A DNA stretch of 44,843 nt from RGVT01 sp037129475 (lineage in GTDB: Bacteria > Planctomycetota > Planctomycetia > Pirellulales > UBA1268). The position numbers and the translations under genes were made by a program. Under the pieces are notes generated by a model. The model worked only from the letters and a program-made list of their open reading frames with translations, did not search any database and had not been told where the DNA came from. The stretch spans positions 1 through 44,843 of the forward strand of contig JBAXUY010000011.1 of assembly GCA_037129475.1 (NCBI GenBank), read 5' to 3'. This document shows positions 10,971 to 18,273 of the stretch, piece after piece. Positions within the stretch are counted from its first letter, which is position 1; each line of letters starts with the position of its first letter.

Positions 10971-11648
10971 ATGATCCGTGCATTCTCCTGGCGGTGCGGT
11001 GGGTGGCTGCCGAGGGCCCTCCTCGCCGCGACCGTGCTCGCCGTGGCCGTGCCCGCGGCTGCCCAGCCGCCGGCTCCTGCCGTCGACCTCGTCGCGAGTC
11101 GCGTCTACGTGCTCGTCGGCAAGAGTGGACTCGTCGGCCACGTGCATGCCGTGGAGGGCCGCCTCGCGGCGGGGCAGGTCGCGCTCGGCGTCGCCGACCG
11201 GGCAGGCTTCCTGGTGTTCGACATGCGGACCTTTCTCGCCGATACGCCGGCGGCCCGCCGGATGCTCGGCGTGGATGGCGACGTGGATGCGTCGACGCAG
11301 CAGCAGACGAACGCCAACATGCTCGGCCCCGAAGTGCTCGACGTCGCCAGGCATCCCACCGCACGGTTCGAGATCCGCTCCTCGCTGCCGACGGCCCAGC
11401 CGCGGCCCAACTCGCCCCCCGCCTACGATCTCGTCGGCACGTTCACGCTGCACGGCGCGACCCGGCCGCTCACCCTCGTGGCCGAGGCCGAGGAGGGGCC
11501 CGCCGCCGTGCGGCTGCGTGGGGGATTCCCGATCCGCCAGACCGACTTCGGCATGAAGCCCTACGCCAAGTTCGGCGGCGTGGTCGGTGTGGCGGACGAA
11601 TTGAAGATCTGGGGCGACGTCCTCCTGCCGAAGGCCGCCCCGCCATGA
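10971..11648 (+). CDS. YceI-like periplasmic lipid-binding protein
   Basis: 225 residues with a signal peptide (LLAATVLAVAVPAAA, cleavage near residue 33). The body fits the YceI lipocalin-like barrel: SRVYVLVGKSGLVGHVHAVEG, a central VLDVARHPTARFEIRSS, then LVGTFTLHGATRPLTLVAE and QTDFGMKPYAKFGGVVGVADEL near the end. The HP.A.F and L.G.LT.HG signatures are the hallmark of the family. YceI homologs bind isoprenoids or other amphipathic molecules. The MMPL exporter starts 49 bases downstream on the same strand and may share its transcript, suggesting a joint role in handling hydrophobic compounds in the envelope; that is inference. Confidence 0.85.
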   Translation: MIRAFSWRCGGWLPRALLAATVLAVAVPAAAQPPAPAVDLVASRVYVLVGKSGLVGHVHAVEGRLAAGQVALGVADRAGFLVFDMRTFLADTPAARRMLGVDGDVDASTQQQTNANMLGPEVLDVARHPTARFEIRSSLPTAQPRPNSPPAYDLVGTFTLHGATRPLTLVAEAEEGPAAVRLRGGFPIRQTDFGMKPYAKFGGVVGVADELKIWGDVLLPKAAPP

Positions 11649-11697
11649 TCTCCGCCGCCGGTCCGCTCGCCCGCGTGCCCGTCGGTACCATGGGGCG

Positions 11698-14007
11698 ATG
11701 AATCGTCGCCCGCACACGCCGGCCGATGCGTCGGACCACCCCGGCTCGTCGCTTTTCGCCGTCAGCCTCGTCACGCTCGCTGCGCTGGCCGCGGCCGCAC
11801 CTTGGATCGTGCGGTCTGCGATCGCGGTGCTGTCGGTCGACGCGACGATCCCGATGGAGTGGGTGCCCGCGTCGTTTCCGCCGCGACTGGCGTACGACCA
11901 GTTCACCCGCGAGTTCGAAAGCGGCGACGTCGTCATCGCCACCTGGCCGGGGTGTACGCTCGACAGCGCGGCCGTCGACCGCTTTCTCGAGGTCGCCACC
12001 GGGACGGCCGCGCCGTGTGACCCCCATGGACGGCCCTGGTTCGAGGGCGTCGCGACGGGCAGGACGGCGCTTGCCCGCCTCACCGAACCGCCGCTGTCGC
12101 TCGACCGCGACGTGGCGATCGAACGGCTCGAAGGAGTGCTCGTCGGGCCCGACGGCGCCACCACCTGCCTCGTCATCCCGTTCACGCGTGCCGGGCTCGC
12201 CGACCGCCGGCACGCCGTCGACTGGATCCGCGACGTGCTCCTGCGCACGGCGACCCCCGACGCCGACGAACTGCACCTCGCCGGCCCCGTGATCGATAAC
12301 GTGGCGGTCGATGCGGCGAGCACCGGCAGCCTGAATACGTTCGGCGGCCCGGCCGCCGCACTCATCCTCGCGCTCACGTGGTGGTCGCTCCGGTCGCTCC
12401 GCTACGCGGTCCTCGTGTTCGGAGTCGCGCTGGCCTGCGTGGGGCTGTCGTTCACGTTCCTCCACGCCTGGGGCGACCGGATGAATCCGGTGCTGATCGT
12501 GATGCCGCTGCTCGTGCTCACGCTCGGCGTGTCGGGTGGCATCCACCTCGTCAACTACCTCGTCGACGCGCACGAGAACGGGCCGCGGCGCGGGATCGCC
12601 TGGCGGGCCGTCACCACCGCCTGGCTCCCGTGTGCGCTCTCGGCCGGCACGACCGCCGTCGGTCTCTTTTCCCTCGTCGTGAGCGAACTCGAGCCGATCC
12701 GCGTGTTCGGATTCCACGCGGCGCTCGGCGTGCTCACGACGCTCGCGCTTCTGTTCCTCGTGGTGCCCGGCATCTTCGAGCGCTGGCCGATCCGCCGGCG
12801 CGGCACTCTGGAGACCGCAGCGGCAGGGCCGGAGGCGGAATCGCCCTTCGCGGCCGGCGTGATCCGCCGGGCGCGGCCGATCGTGATCGGCGCCCTCCTT
12901 GCGATGGCCGCCACGGCGGCCGGCACGCGGACCATCCGCACGTCGGTGGCGATCGACACGCTCTTCACGCCCGAGAGCCGCCTGATCCGCGACTATGCCT
13001 GGCTCGAGAACGCGATCGGTCCACTGGTGCCGGTGGAGATCGTGCTGCGGTTCGCCGACGATTCCGCAATCCGCGCGGCGGAGCGGCTGGAACTCGTCCG
13101 CACGGTCGGCGATGCCGTCGCCGGTCTGCCGGGCGTGCAGGGCATTCTGTCGGCGGCCACGTTCCTGCCGGACGAGCCGGTGGGCACGGGCGTGCGCGCC
13201 GCAGCCCGCAAAGTGGTCATCGCCCGCAAGCTCGAGCAGAGCCTGGCCGGACTCTCCGACATGCGGATCATCCGGGACGTCGACGGCGCCCAGCTCTGGC
13301 GGGTGACGGCCCGCACGTCGGTCCTGGCGGGCCTCGACTACGGTGACTTCCTCGCCGACATCCGCCGCCGCGTCGATCCCCTCGTCGCCGCCCACGGCGC
13401 CGCCGGCCGCGGCGTGACCGTCGACTACGCCGGCGTGGTGCCGCTGGTGAACGCGATCCAAAAGACGCTCCTGAACGACCTGTTTTCGAGCTTCCTCTCG
13501 GCCTGCGTCGTGATCACGGCGGTGATGATGCTGGTCGAGCGCGGGGTGCTCGCGGGCCTCGTGGCCATGATCCCCAACGTGTTCCCGATGATCCTGCTGT
13601 TCGGGCTCCTCGGCTGGTCGCGGCTGCCGCTCGACATCGGCAGCGTCATGACCGCTTCGATCGCCCTCGGCATGGCGGTCGACGGGACGTTCCACTTTCT
13701 CACGTTCTTCCACCGCGGCCTCGCCGAGGCCTCCGCCGCCGGACAGCCGACCGACCGCACCGCGCGGGTCGCCGCGGTGCACGCCGCCTTCCGCCACTCG
13801 GCGGCCGCGCTCACGGAAAGCGCGATCGTGTGCGGCCTGGGAATCCTCGTCTTCGCCGGGAGTTCGTTCGCCCCGTCGCGCCGCTTCGCCTGGATGCTCT
13901 CGCTGCTCGTGGCCGCCGCGCTCGTCGGGGACCTCGTCGTCCTGCCGGCGCTCCTCGTGGGGCCATGGGGCCGGTTCTTCAAGCCGGCATCTCGACCACG
14001 GCCTTGA
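11698..14007 (+). CDS. MMPL/RND-superfamily exporter
   Basis: 769 residues of inner-membrane protein. Two homologous halves are visible. Each starts with one membrane helix (about residues 18-40 and 393-408) followed by an extracytoplasmic domain, then a bundle of helices (about 215-365 and 580-765). IVMPLLVLTLGVSGGIHLVNYLVDAHE and SVMTASIALGMAVDGTFHFLTFFHR are the matching GxxxD/H helix motifs of the MMPL family. Related proteins move lipids, hopanoids or other hydrophobic molecules using the proton gradient. The substrate is not readable here. The last 29 bases overlap the end of the convergent alcohol dehydrogenase gene. Confidence 0.88.
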   Translation: MNRRPHTPADASDHPGSSLFAVSLVTLAALAAAAPWIVRSAIAVLSVDATIPMEWVPASFPPRLAYDQFTREFESGDVVIATWPGCTLDSAAVDRFLEVATGTAAPCDPHGRPWFEGVATGRTALARLTEPPLSLDRDVAIERLEGVLVGPDGATTCLVIPFTRAGLADRRHAVDWIRDVLLRTATPDADELHLAGPVIDNVAVDAASTGSLNTFGGPAAALILALTWWSLRSLRYAVLVFGVALACVGLSFTFLHAWGDRMNPVLIVMPLLVLTLGVSGGIHLVNYLVDAHENGPRRGIAWRAVTTAWLPCALSAGTTAVGLFSLVVSELEPIRVFGFHAALGVLTTLALLFLVVPGIFERWPIRRRGTLETAAAGPEAESPFAAGVIRRARPIVIGALLAMAATAAGTRTIRTSVAIDTLFTPESRLIRDYAWLENAIGPLVPVEIVLRFADDSAIRAAERLELVRTVGDAVAGLPGVQGILSAATFLPDEPVGTGVRAAARKVVIARKLEQSLAGLSDMRIIRDVDGAQLWRVTARTSVLAGLDYGDFLADIRRRVDPLVAAHGAAGRGVTVDYAGVVPLVNAIQKTLLNDLFSSFLSACVVITAVMMLVERGVLAGLVAMIPNVFPMILLFGLLGWSRLPLDIGSVMTASIALGMAVDGTFHFLTFFHRGLAEASAAGQPTDRTARVAAVHAAFRHSAAALTESAIVCGLGILVFAGSSFAPSRRFAWMLSLLVAAALVGDLVVLPALLVGPWGRFFKPASRPRP

Positions 14008-15010
14008 TCACGCCGCTCGTCGGCTCGAGCAGGCTGGGAAACACCCGGATCGTGTCGGCGAATGGAATCGCGTGCGTGATCCAGGGCCGGGTATTGATGC
14101 TGCCGTCCTCGATGAGGCGGATGATCCGGGCGAAGTCGCGCGACAGGGCGTTGCGGCTGGCGAGGATCGTGAGTTCGCGGCGGTGCATGATCGGTGCGTG
14201 CGGAAACACGAGGTCAGCCTGCGTGATACCGACGTAGACGAGCCGGCCCCCGAAACTGCATGCGGCAAGCGCCTTCGCCATGCTCACGTTGCTCCCGGTG
14301 GCGTCGACGACGACATCGCACATCCTCCCGTCGGTGAAGGCCGCCACCGCCGTCTCGTCGGACGCGTCGCCCTTCGCCGCCACCGTGTCGGCGATCCCCA
14401 TCGTCTCGCGGACGAACGCAAGCCGGCCCTCCGCCATGTCCATCACGATCACGCGGGCCCCGGAAAGCCTGGCGAACTCCACGACGGAGAGCCCGATCGG
14501 GCCGGCGCCGATCACGAGCACGTTCTCGCCGGGCTTCGGCGCGCCGCGGTCGATCGCATGGCAACCGATCGCGAGCGTCTCGACGAGGGCGTTTTGGGCG
14601 GGCGAGAGCTTCGGCGACGGGTGCAGCTTGCGGGCCGGCACCGTGAACAGCGGCCGCAGGCCGCCGTCGCAGTGCACACCGAGCGTCTGGTGATGCTCGC
14701 AGCAGTTGGTGAGGCCGCGCTGGCAGGAATAGCATCGCTGGCAGTTGATGTAGGGCTCGACACAGCAGCGGTCGCCCGGCTTCACGTTCGTGACGCCGGG
14801 CCCCACCGCTGCCACCTCGACCCCCAGTTCATGCCCCGGAATCCGCGGATAACTGAAAAACGGCATCTTGCCGAGGTAGCCGCCGTAGTCGGTGCCACAG
14901 ATGCCCACGGCGAGGACGCGGACGACCGCGTCGCCGGGGCCGGGCGCCGGTGGCTCGGGAACGTCGATGAATCGGAACATCCTGGGTTGTTCGAGCAGCA
15001 GGGCTTGCAT
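13979..15010 (-). CDS. Zinc alcohol dehydrogenase, LgoD-like (L-galactonate 5-dehydrogenase type)
   Basis: 343 residues, medium-chain dehydrogenase fold. Catalytic zinc ligands Cys38, His60 and Glu61 sit in GICGTD and IPGHE. The structural zinc cysteines are Cys90, Cys93, Cys96 and Cys104 in NCQRCYSCQRGLTNCC. The NAD(P) loop is VIGAGPIGLS near residue 170. From memory, the PFFSYPR and TNCCE words and the GVHxDGG segment are shared with E. coli LgoD (YjjN), which oxidises L-galactonate to D-tagaturonate. Here it is the last gene of the sugar operon, after an L-galactose/fucose-type dehydrogenase and a lactonase, which fits that step or the equivalent with L-fuconate. The exact substrate is inference. 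It overlaps the MMPL gene tail to tail by 29 bases. Confidence 0.85.
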   Translation of the reverse strand: MQALLLEQPRMFRFIDVPEPPAPGPGDAVVRVLAVGICGTDYGGYLGKMPFFSYPRIPGHELGVEVAAVGPGVTNVKPGDRCCVEPYINCQRCYSCQRGLTNCCEHHQTLGVHCDGGLRPLFTVPARKLHPSPKLSPAQNALVETLAIGCHAIDRGAPKPGENVLVIGAGPIGLSVVEFARLSGARVIVMDMAEGRLAFVRETMGIADTVAAKGDASDETAVAAFTDGRMCDVVVDATGSNVSMAKALAACSFGGRLVYVGITQADLVFPHAPIMHRRELTILASRNALSRDFARIIRLIEDGSINTRPWITHAIPFADTIRVFPSLLEPTSGVIKAVVEMPA

Positions 15011-15052
15011 GGGAGAGGCTCCAGGGTGGCGACGGGCGGCGGCTCCGAGCGT

Positions 15053-15073
15053 GACAGGCTGACGCCTGTCCTA
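15053..15073 (-). repeat. GACAGGC hairpin repeat, copy 1
   Basis: On the plus strand GACAGGC (15053-15059), loop TGAC, GCCTGTC (15064-15070), then CTA. Read on the minus strand, the lactonase stop codon TAG (15073-15071) is followed at once by the hairpin. It may act as a terminator or attenuator between the lactonase and the alcohol dehydrogenase. Related copies are at 18217, 20613 and 39515. Confidence 0.7.
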
Positions 15074-15901
15074 CGGGAGTCGATAGAACCGGCGGGCGGT
15101 GTCGCCCCAGATGTGACGCTGATCGGAAAGGGAGAGACTCGCGATGAATTCACCGATGATCCCGGCCACCTCCGCGTATTCGCCGGAGAGCAGGCACACG
15201 GGCCAGTCGCTGCCGAACATGAGCCGCTCCGGGCCGAACGCGGCGAGGGCCACGTCGAGGCAGGGCACGAAGTCGGCCCGACGCCACTGCCGCCAGGCCG
15301 CCTCCGTCACCAATCCCGACAGCTTGCAGCAGACATTCTCGTGGCGGGCGAGCGCCTCGATGTCGCGCCGCCACTCCGCGATCTCGCCCGTCTTGATCCG
15401 CGGCTTCGCCAGGTGGTCGAGCACGAACCGCTGCTCGGGGAGCAGGCCCACGAGTTCGATCGCGGCCGGCAAGTGCGCCGGATACACGAGCAGGTCGTAG
15501 GTGAGGCCGAACTGGTGGAGCATCCGCATGCCCCGCACGAACGCCTCCCCGAGCAGAAACCGCGGATCCGGCTCGTCCTGCACGACATGCCGCACGCCGA
15601 CGAATTTTTCGCGCCGCGCGAGCACGTCGAGTTCCTCCGCGACGCGTCCGCTCCGCAGATCGACCCAGCCCACGACGCCGCGGATGAAGGGGGCGCGGTC
15701 GGCGAGCTCGAGGAGCCAGAGGCTCTCCTCGAGCGACTGCCGGGCCTGCACGGCCACGCTGCCGCCGATCCCCTCCGGCACGGCGACCGCTGCGAGGTCG
15801 CCCGGCAGATGGTCACGGGCCAGCCGCTCCATCCCCACGCCGATCCACGGGTATTCCGCGGCGGAGAACTTCCAGAAGTGCTGATGGGCGTCGATGCGCA
15901 T
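15071..15901 (-). CDS. Amidohydrolase-2 lactonase (L-fuconolactonase family)
   Basis: 276 residues, TIM-barrel amidohydrolase of the COG3618 type that hydrolyses sugar-acid lactones. The N-terminus MRIDAHQHFWKF provides His6 and His8, and MFGSDWPVCLL near the end supplies Asp232. FVGVRHVVQDEPDPRFL and FVLDHLAKPRI are typical internal blocks. In the operon it follows an aldose dehydrogenase and so should open the L-galactono- or L-fucono-lactone that enzyme produces. The stop codon TAG is fused to a hairpin repeat, and about 60 bases separate it from the alcohol dehydrogenase. Upstream, 83 bases separate it from the aldo-keto reductase. Confidence 0.88.
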   Translation of the reverse strand: MRIDAHQHFWKFSAAEYPWIGVGMERLARDHLPGDLAAVAVPEGIGGSVAVQARQSLEESLWLLELADRAPFIRGVVGWVDLRSGRVAEELDVLARREKFVGVRHVVQDEPDPRFLLGEAFVRGMRMLHQFGLTYDLLVYPAHLPAAIELVGLLPEQRFVLDHLAKPRIKTGEIAEWRRDIEALARHENVCCKLSGLVTEAAWRQWRRADFVPCLDVALAAFGPERLMFGSDWPVCLLSGEYAEVAGIIGEFIASLSLSDQRHIWGDTARRFYRLP

Positions 15902-15984
15902 CGATACGCGTCCGATAAGGGTTCACTTTGAGAGGCGGCACATGGTGGCGGGGCACCGGCTCGGGATCGGGATCGGCAAACCTG

Positions 15985-16917
15985 TCAATTGTTCTCGGGC
16001 AGTCCTTCCACGTGTCCGACATTCCGCACCGGGGCAAAGATCGCCTGGACGTCGCGCACGAGCTCGACGTCGAGCGGCTCGGCGGCCCACTCGGCCCAGG
16101 CCCGGATGTTCGCGGGGTTCGCGCTACCTGCGACCGTGGTCGCGATGTCGGGGTTCGCGAGTGCGAACTGAAGGGCGATTTTCGCGATCGAACTGCCCCG
16201 CTCCCGGCACAGTTCGGCTGCCTGCCGCGCCGCCGCCTTCACCCTTTCCGGCTCCTTGAGCCACGCCGGTAGCGGGGCGTCGGTGAGGAGCCTCGCGCTG
16301 AACGGGCCGGCGTGCATCACGCCGATCCCCTTTGATGTGAGATAGGGAACCGTCTCCTCGGCAAACCGCGTGTTCTGCAGCGTGTACTGGTTGTAGTTGA
16401 GCACGCAGTCGACGTCGGCCTGGTCGCAGATGAAGCGGAAGATCTTCTGGGGATAGCCGCTGAACCCGATGAACCGCACCTTGCCCGCCTGCTGGGTGCG
16501 CCGCAGGGCGGGAATCGTCTCGTCCACGATCTGCTGCATCGGCACGAATTCGACGTCGTGACAGAGGACGATGTCGAGGTGGTCGGTGCCGAGCCGATGG
16601 AGCGACACATCGACGCTCTCGGCCACCCGCTTCGCCGAAAAGTCGAAGTGGGGAAGATCGTACCGACCGAGCTTCGTGCACACGAGGTACTCATTCCGTG
16701 GTATGGATCGCAGCGCCACGCCGAGGAGCACTTCGCTCATGCCGCGGCCGTAGAACGGGCTCGTATCGATGAGCGTCATGCCGCAGTCGAGCGCCGCCCG
16801 GACGCTCCCCAAGGCCTCGTCGAGCGTGATCGAGCGGAACTCCTGGCCGAGGGAGCTCGCGCCAAACGCGAGGATCGGGACGTCGAGACCGGTGTTTCCC
16901 AGGCGGCGAGTCTGCAT
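15985..16917 (-). CDS. Aldo-keto reductase, L-galactose/L-fucose dehydrogenase-like
   Basis: 310 residues, AKR TIM barrel with the full catalytic tetrad: Asp51 and Tyr56 in DTSPFYG, Lys82 in CTKLGRY and His120 in LCHDVEF. The start RRLGNTGLDVPILAFGASSLG, the FDFSAKRVAESVD block and the end APVRNV are, from memory, close to plant L-galactose dehydrogenase and to bacterial D-threo-aldose (L-fucose) 1-dehydrogenases. The expected reaction is oxidation of the free sugar at C1 to its lactone with NAD(P). The mutarotase gene stops 4 bases upstream and the lactonase is next, so substrate, product and context agree. L-fucose against L-galactose cannot be decided by eye. Confidence 0.88.
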   Translation of the reverse strand: MQTRRLGNTGLDVPILAFGASSLGQEFRSITLDEALGSVRAALDCGMTLIDTSPFYGRGMSEVLLGVALRSIPRNEYLVCTKLGRYDLPHFDFSAKRVAESVDVSLHRLGTDHLDIVLCHDVEFVPMQQIVDETIPALRRTQQAGKVRFIGFSGYPQKIFRFICDQADVDCVLNYNQYTLQNTRFAEETVPYLTSKGIGVMHAGPFSARLLTDAPLPAWLKEPERVKAAARQAAELCRERGSSIAKIALQFALANPDIATTVAGSANPANIRAWAEWAAEPLDVELVRDVQAIFAPVRNVGHVEGLPENN

Positions 16918-16921
16918 CGTG

Positions 16922-17377
16922 TCACCCGAATGTACGGCAGCCGAGCGAGAGCAAAAGATTCGCCCACGGCTGCGTGTCGGCGGTCTGGATCGTGAGCACG
17001 TGGTCGTCCGAGGCCACGGTCGTGTAGAAGTCCCACTTCACGATCGGCGTCAATTCGCACGAGGAGTTCACCGCGGCGAGAATCCGCCTGTACTCGGCCC
17101 ACACCGGCGGGTCGCCGGGCGTCGCGGCGGCGTAGGAATCGGTGCGGTCGACACCCATCGTGTGCACCTCGTCGATCCGCACGGTGCCGAGAATCGCCTC
17201 GAACACCTGGGCCACGGTCGGCACGCCAGGCATGAGTTGGAGCGACACGAGCTCCGCTCGGGGTCCGCGCTTGTTGGCCGCCGGGTAGTTGCCGTCGGCG
17301 ATCAGCACCTTCGAATGGTGCCCTGACCGGGCGAGGATGCGGAGAATGTCGGGGTGGAGCAACGCGCCGTTGAGCAT
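16922..17377 (-). CDS. fucU: RbsD/FucU-family sugar mutarotase (L-fucose mutarotase-like)
   Basis: 151 residues, close to the family length of about 140. The N-terminus LLHPDILRILARSGHHSKVLIADGNYP has the family signature with His20 and Asp28. The centre has LMPGVPTVAQVFEAIL and the C-terminus ASDDHVLTIQTADTQPWANLLLSLG in place of the usual RTGD...YANILL. It interconverts anomers of a free sugar, which speeds the dehydrogenase that acts on one anomer. It is separated by 3 bases from the TIM-barrel gene upstream and by 4 from the aldo-keto reductase downstream, so they are translated together. FucU rather than RbsD is chosen from length and context. Confidence 0.88.
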   Translation of the reverse strand: MLNGALLHPDILRILARSGHHSKVLIADGNYPAANKRGPRAELVSLQLMPGVPTVAQVFEAILGTVRIDEVHTMGVDRTDSYAAATPGDPPVWAEYRRILAAVNSSCELTPIVKWDFYTTVASDDHVLTIQTADTQPWANLLLSLGCRTFG

Positions 17378-17380
17378 GGG

Positions 17381-18196
17381 TCAACCTTTCGTGCAGGCGT
17401 GGAAACTCGCGAGACTTTGCCGGGCCGCGGCGAGCGGCGTGGGCGCCGGAAAGACCTCGGCCGACAGGAAGCCGCGATAGCCGGTGCCCTCGAGCGCGGC
17501 GACGACCGGCCGAGCCGCGGTGTGGCCAAAGCCCATCGCCTGCCGGTTGGAATCGGCCCAGTGGACGTGGCCGACGCGATCGCCGCAGGTGACGAGCGCC
17601 GCCTCGAGATCGGCCTCCTCGATGTTCATGTGAAACAGGTCACAGAGGAGTTTCACATGCTGGAGGGCGTGCGCCGTGATGAAGTTGGCTGCGTCGGCCT
17701 GGCGGTTGAAGAGGTTCGTCTCGTAGCGGTTCAGGGGCTCGTAGAGCAGCACCTGGCCATGTCGGGCGGCCCGGTCGCCGAGCTCGTGGAGGGCGTCGGC
17801 AAGGTGGACGAGCGCCTGCTCCCTCGTCACGGCACCTTCGCTGCGGCCCTGCATCGAACCGATGATCACCGGTGCCCCGCGTTCACCGGCCAGGTCGATC
17901 AGGTCGCCGATGAACCTGCGAGCCCGGGCACGGATGACGGCATCGGCGTGGCAGAGATGGAGCGTATGCTTCACCCACCCGGCGCCGCTGCCCACGGCCG
18001 CGAGCGCCAGCCCGTGCACCGTGAGGACCCGGGTGAGGTCGCAATCCTGCAGGCTTTCCGGCGACTCGGGAAACACCTCGACACCGTCGAAGCCGAGCTC
18101 GGCGGCGGCACGACAGCCCGCCTCGAGGCCGTCGTGGAAGACGAACGGACCCTGGCGGGCTTCCGGCACGAGACAGATCGTGACCGCGGATTGCAT
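17381..18196 (-). CDS. Sugar isomerase/epimerase, AP endonuclease 2-like TIM barrel
   Basis: 271 residues, xylose-isomerase-like TIM barrel of the hydroxypyruvate isomerase/epimerase group. Probable metal ligands are seen in order: Glu in LYEPLNRYET, Asp and His in LLCDLFHMNIEE, His in RVGHVHWADSN and Glu in FLSAEVFP. Members interconvert keto and aldo forms or epimerise free sugars, polyols and sugar acids. In this operon it could act on a product of the dehydrogenase/UxaE route, but the substrate is not known. It is tightly linked to fucU (3 bases). The 58 bases before it contain hairpin repeat copy 2 and a small tandem duplication. Confidence 0.82.
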   Translation of the reverse strand: MQSAVTICLVPEARQGPFVFHDGLEAGCRAAAELGFDGVEVFPESPESLQDCDLTRVLTVHGLALAAVGSGAGWVKHTLHLCHADAVIRARARRFIGDLIDLAGERGAPVIIGSMQGRSEGAVTREQALVHLADALHELGDRAARHGQVLLYEPLNRYETNLFNRQADAANFITAHALQHVKLLCDLFHMNIEEADLEAALVTCGDRVGHVHWADSNRQAMGFGHTAARPVVAALEGTGYRGFLSAEVFPAPTPLAAARQSLASFHACTKG

Positions 18197-18216
18197 GGGG
18201 TGAGAGGCTGGATGCC

Positions 18217-18234
18217 GACAGGCTGCGGCCTGTC
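18217..18234 (-). repeat. GACAGGC hairpin repeat, copy 2
   Basis: GACAGGC (18217-18223), loop TGCG, GCCTGTC (18228-18234) on the plus strand, followed by CTTCGGGG where the other copies have CTA. It sits between the UxaE-like gene and the TIM-barrel gene, about 20 bases after the UxaE stop. Confidence 0.65.
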
Positions 18235-18239
18235 CTTCG

Positions 18240-18273
18240 GGGTCGAGGAACAGGCTACGGGTCGAGGAACAGG
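18240..18273. repeat. 19-bp tandem duplication at the 3' end of the uxaE-like gene
   Basis: The 15-base word GGGTCGAGGAACAGG occurs at 18240-18254 and again at 18259-18273, a period of 19 bases. The second copy encodes the C-terminal LFLDP of the epimerase-like protein, and the stop codon (18257-18255) lies in the spacer between copies. It looks like a recent local duplication that touched the gene end. Confidence 0.75.

Noticed and set aside
15983..15988. Perfect TTGACA -35 box on the minus strand before the lactonase gene
   Set aside because: It is formed by the end codons of the aldo-keto reductase, and no -10 element is found 15 to 19 bases downstream.
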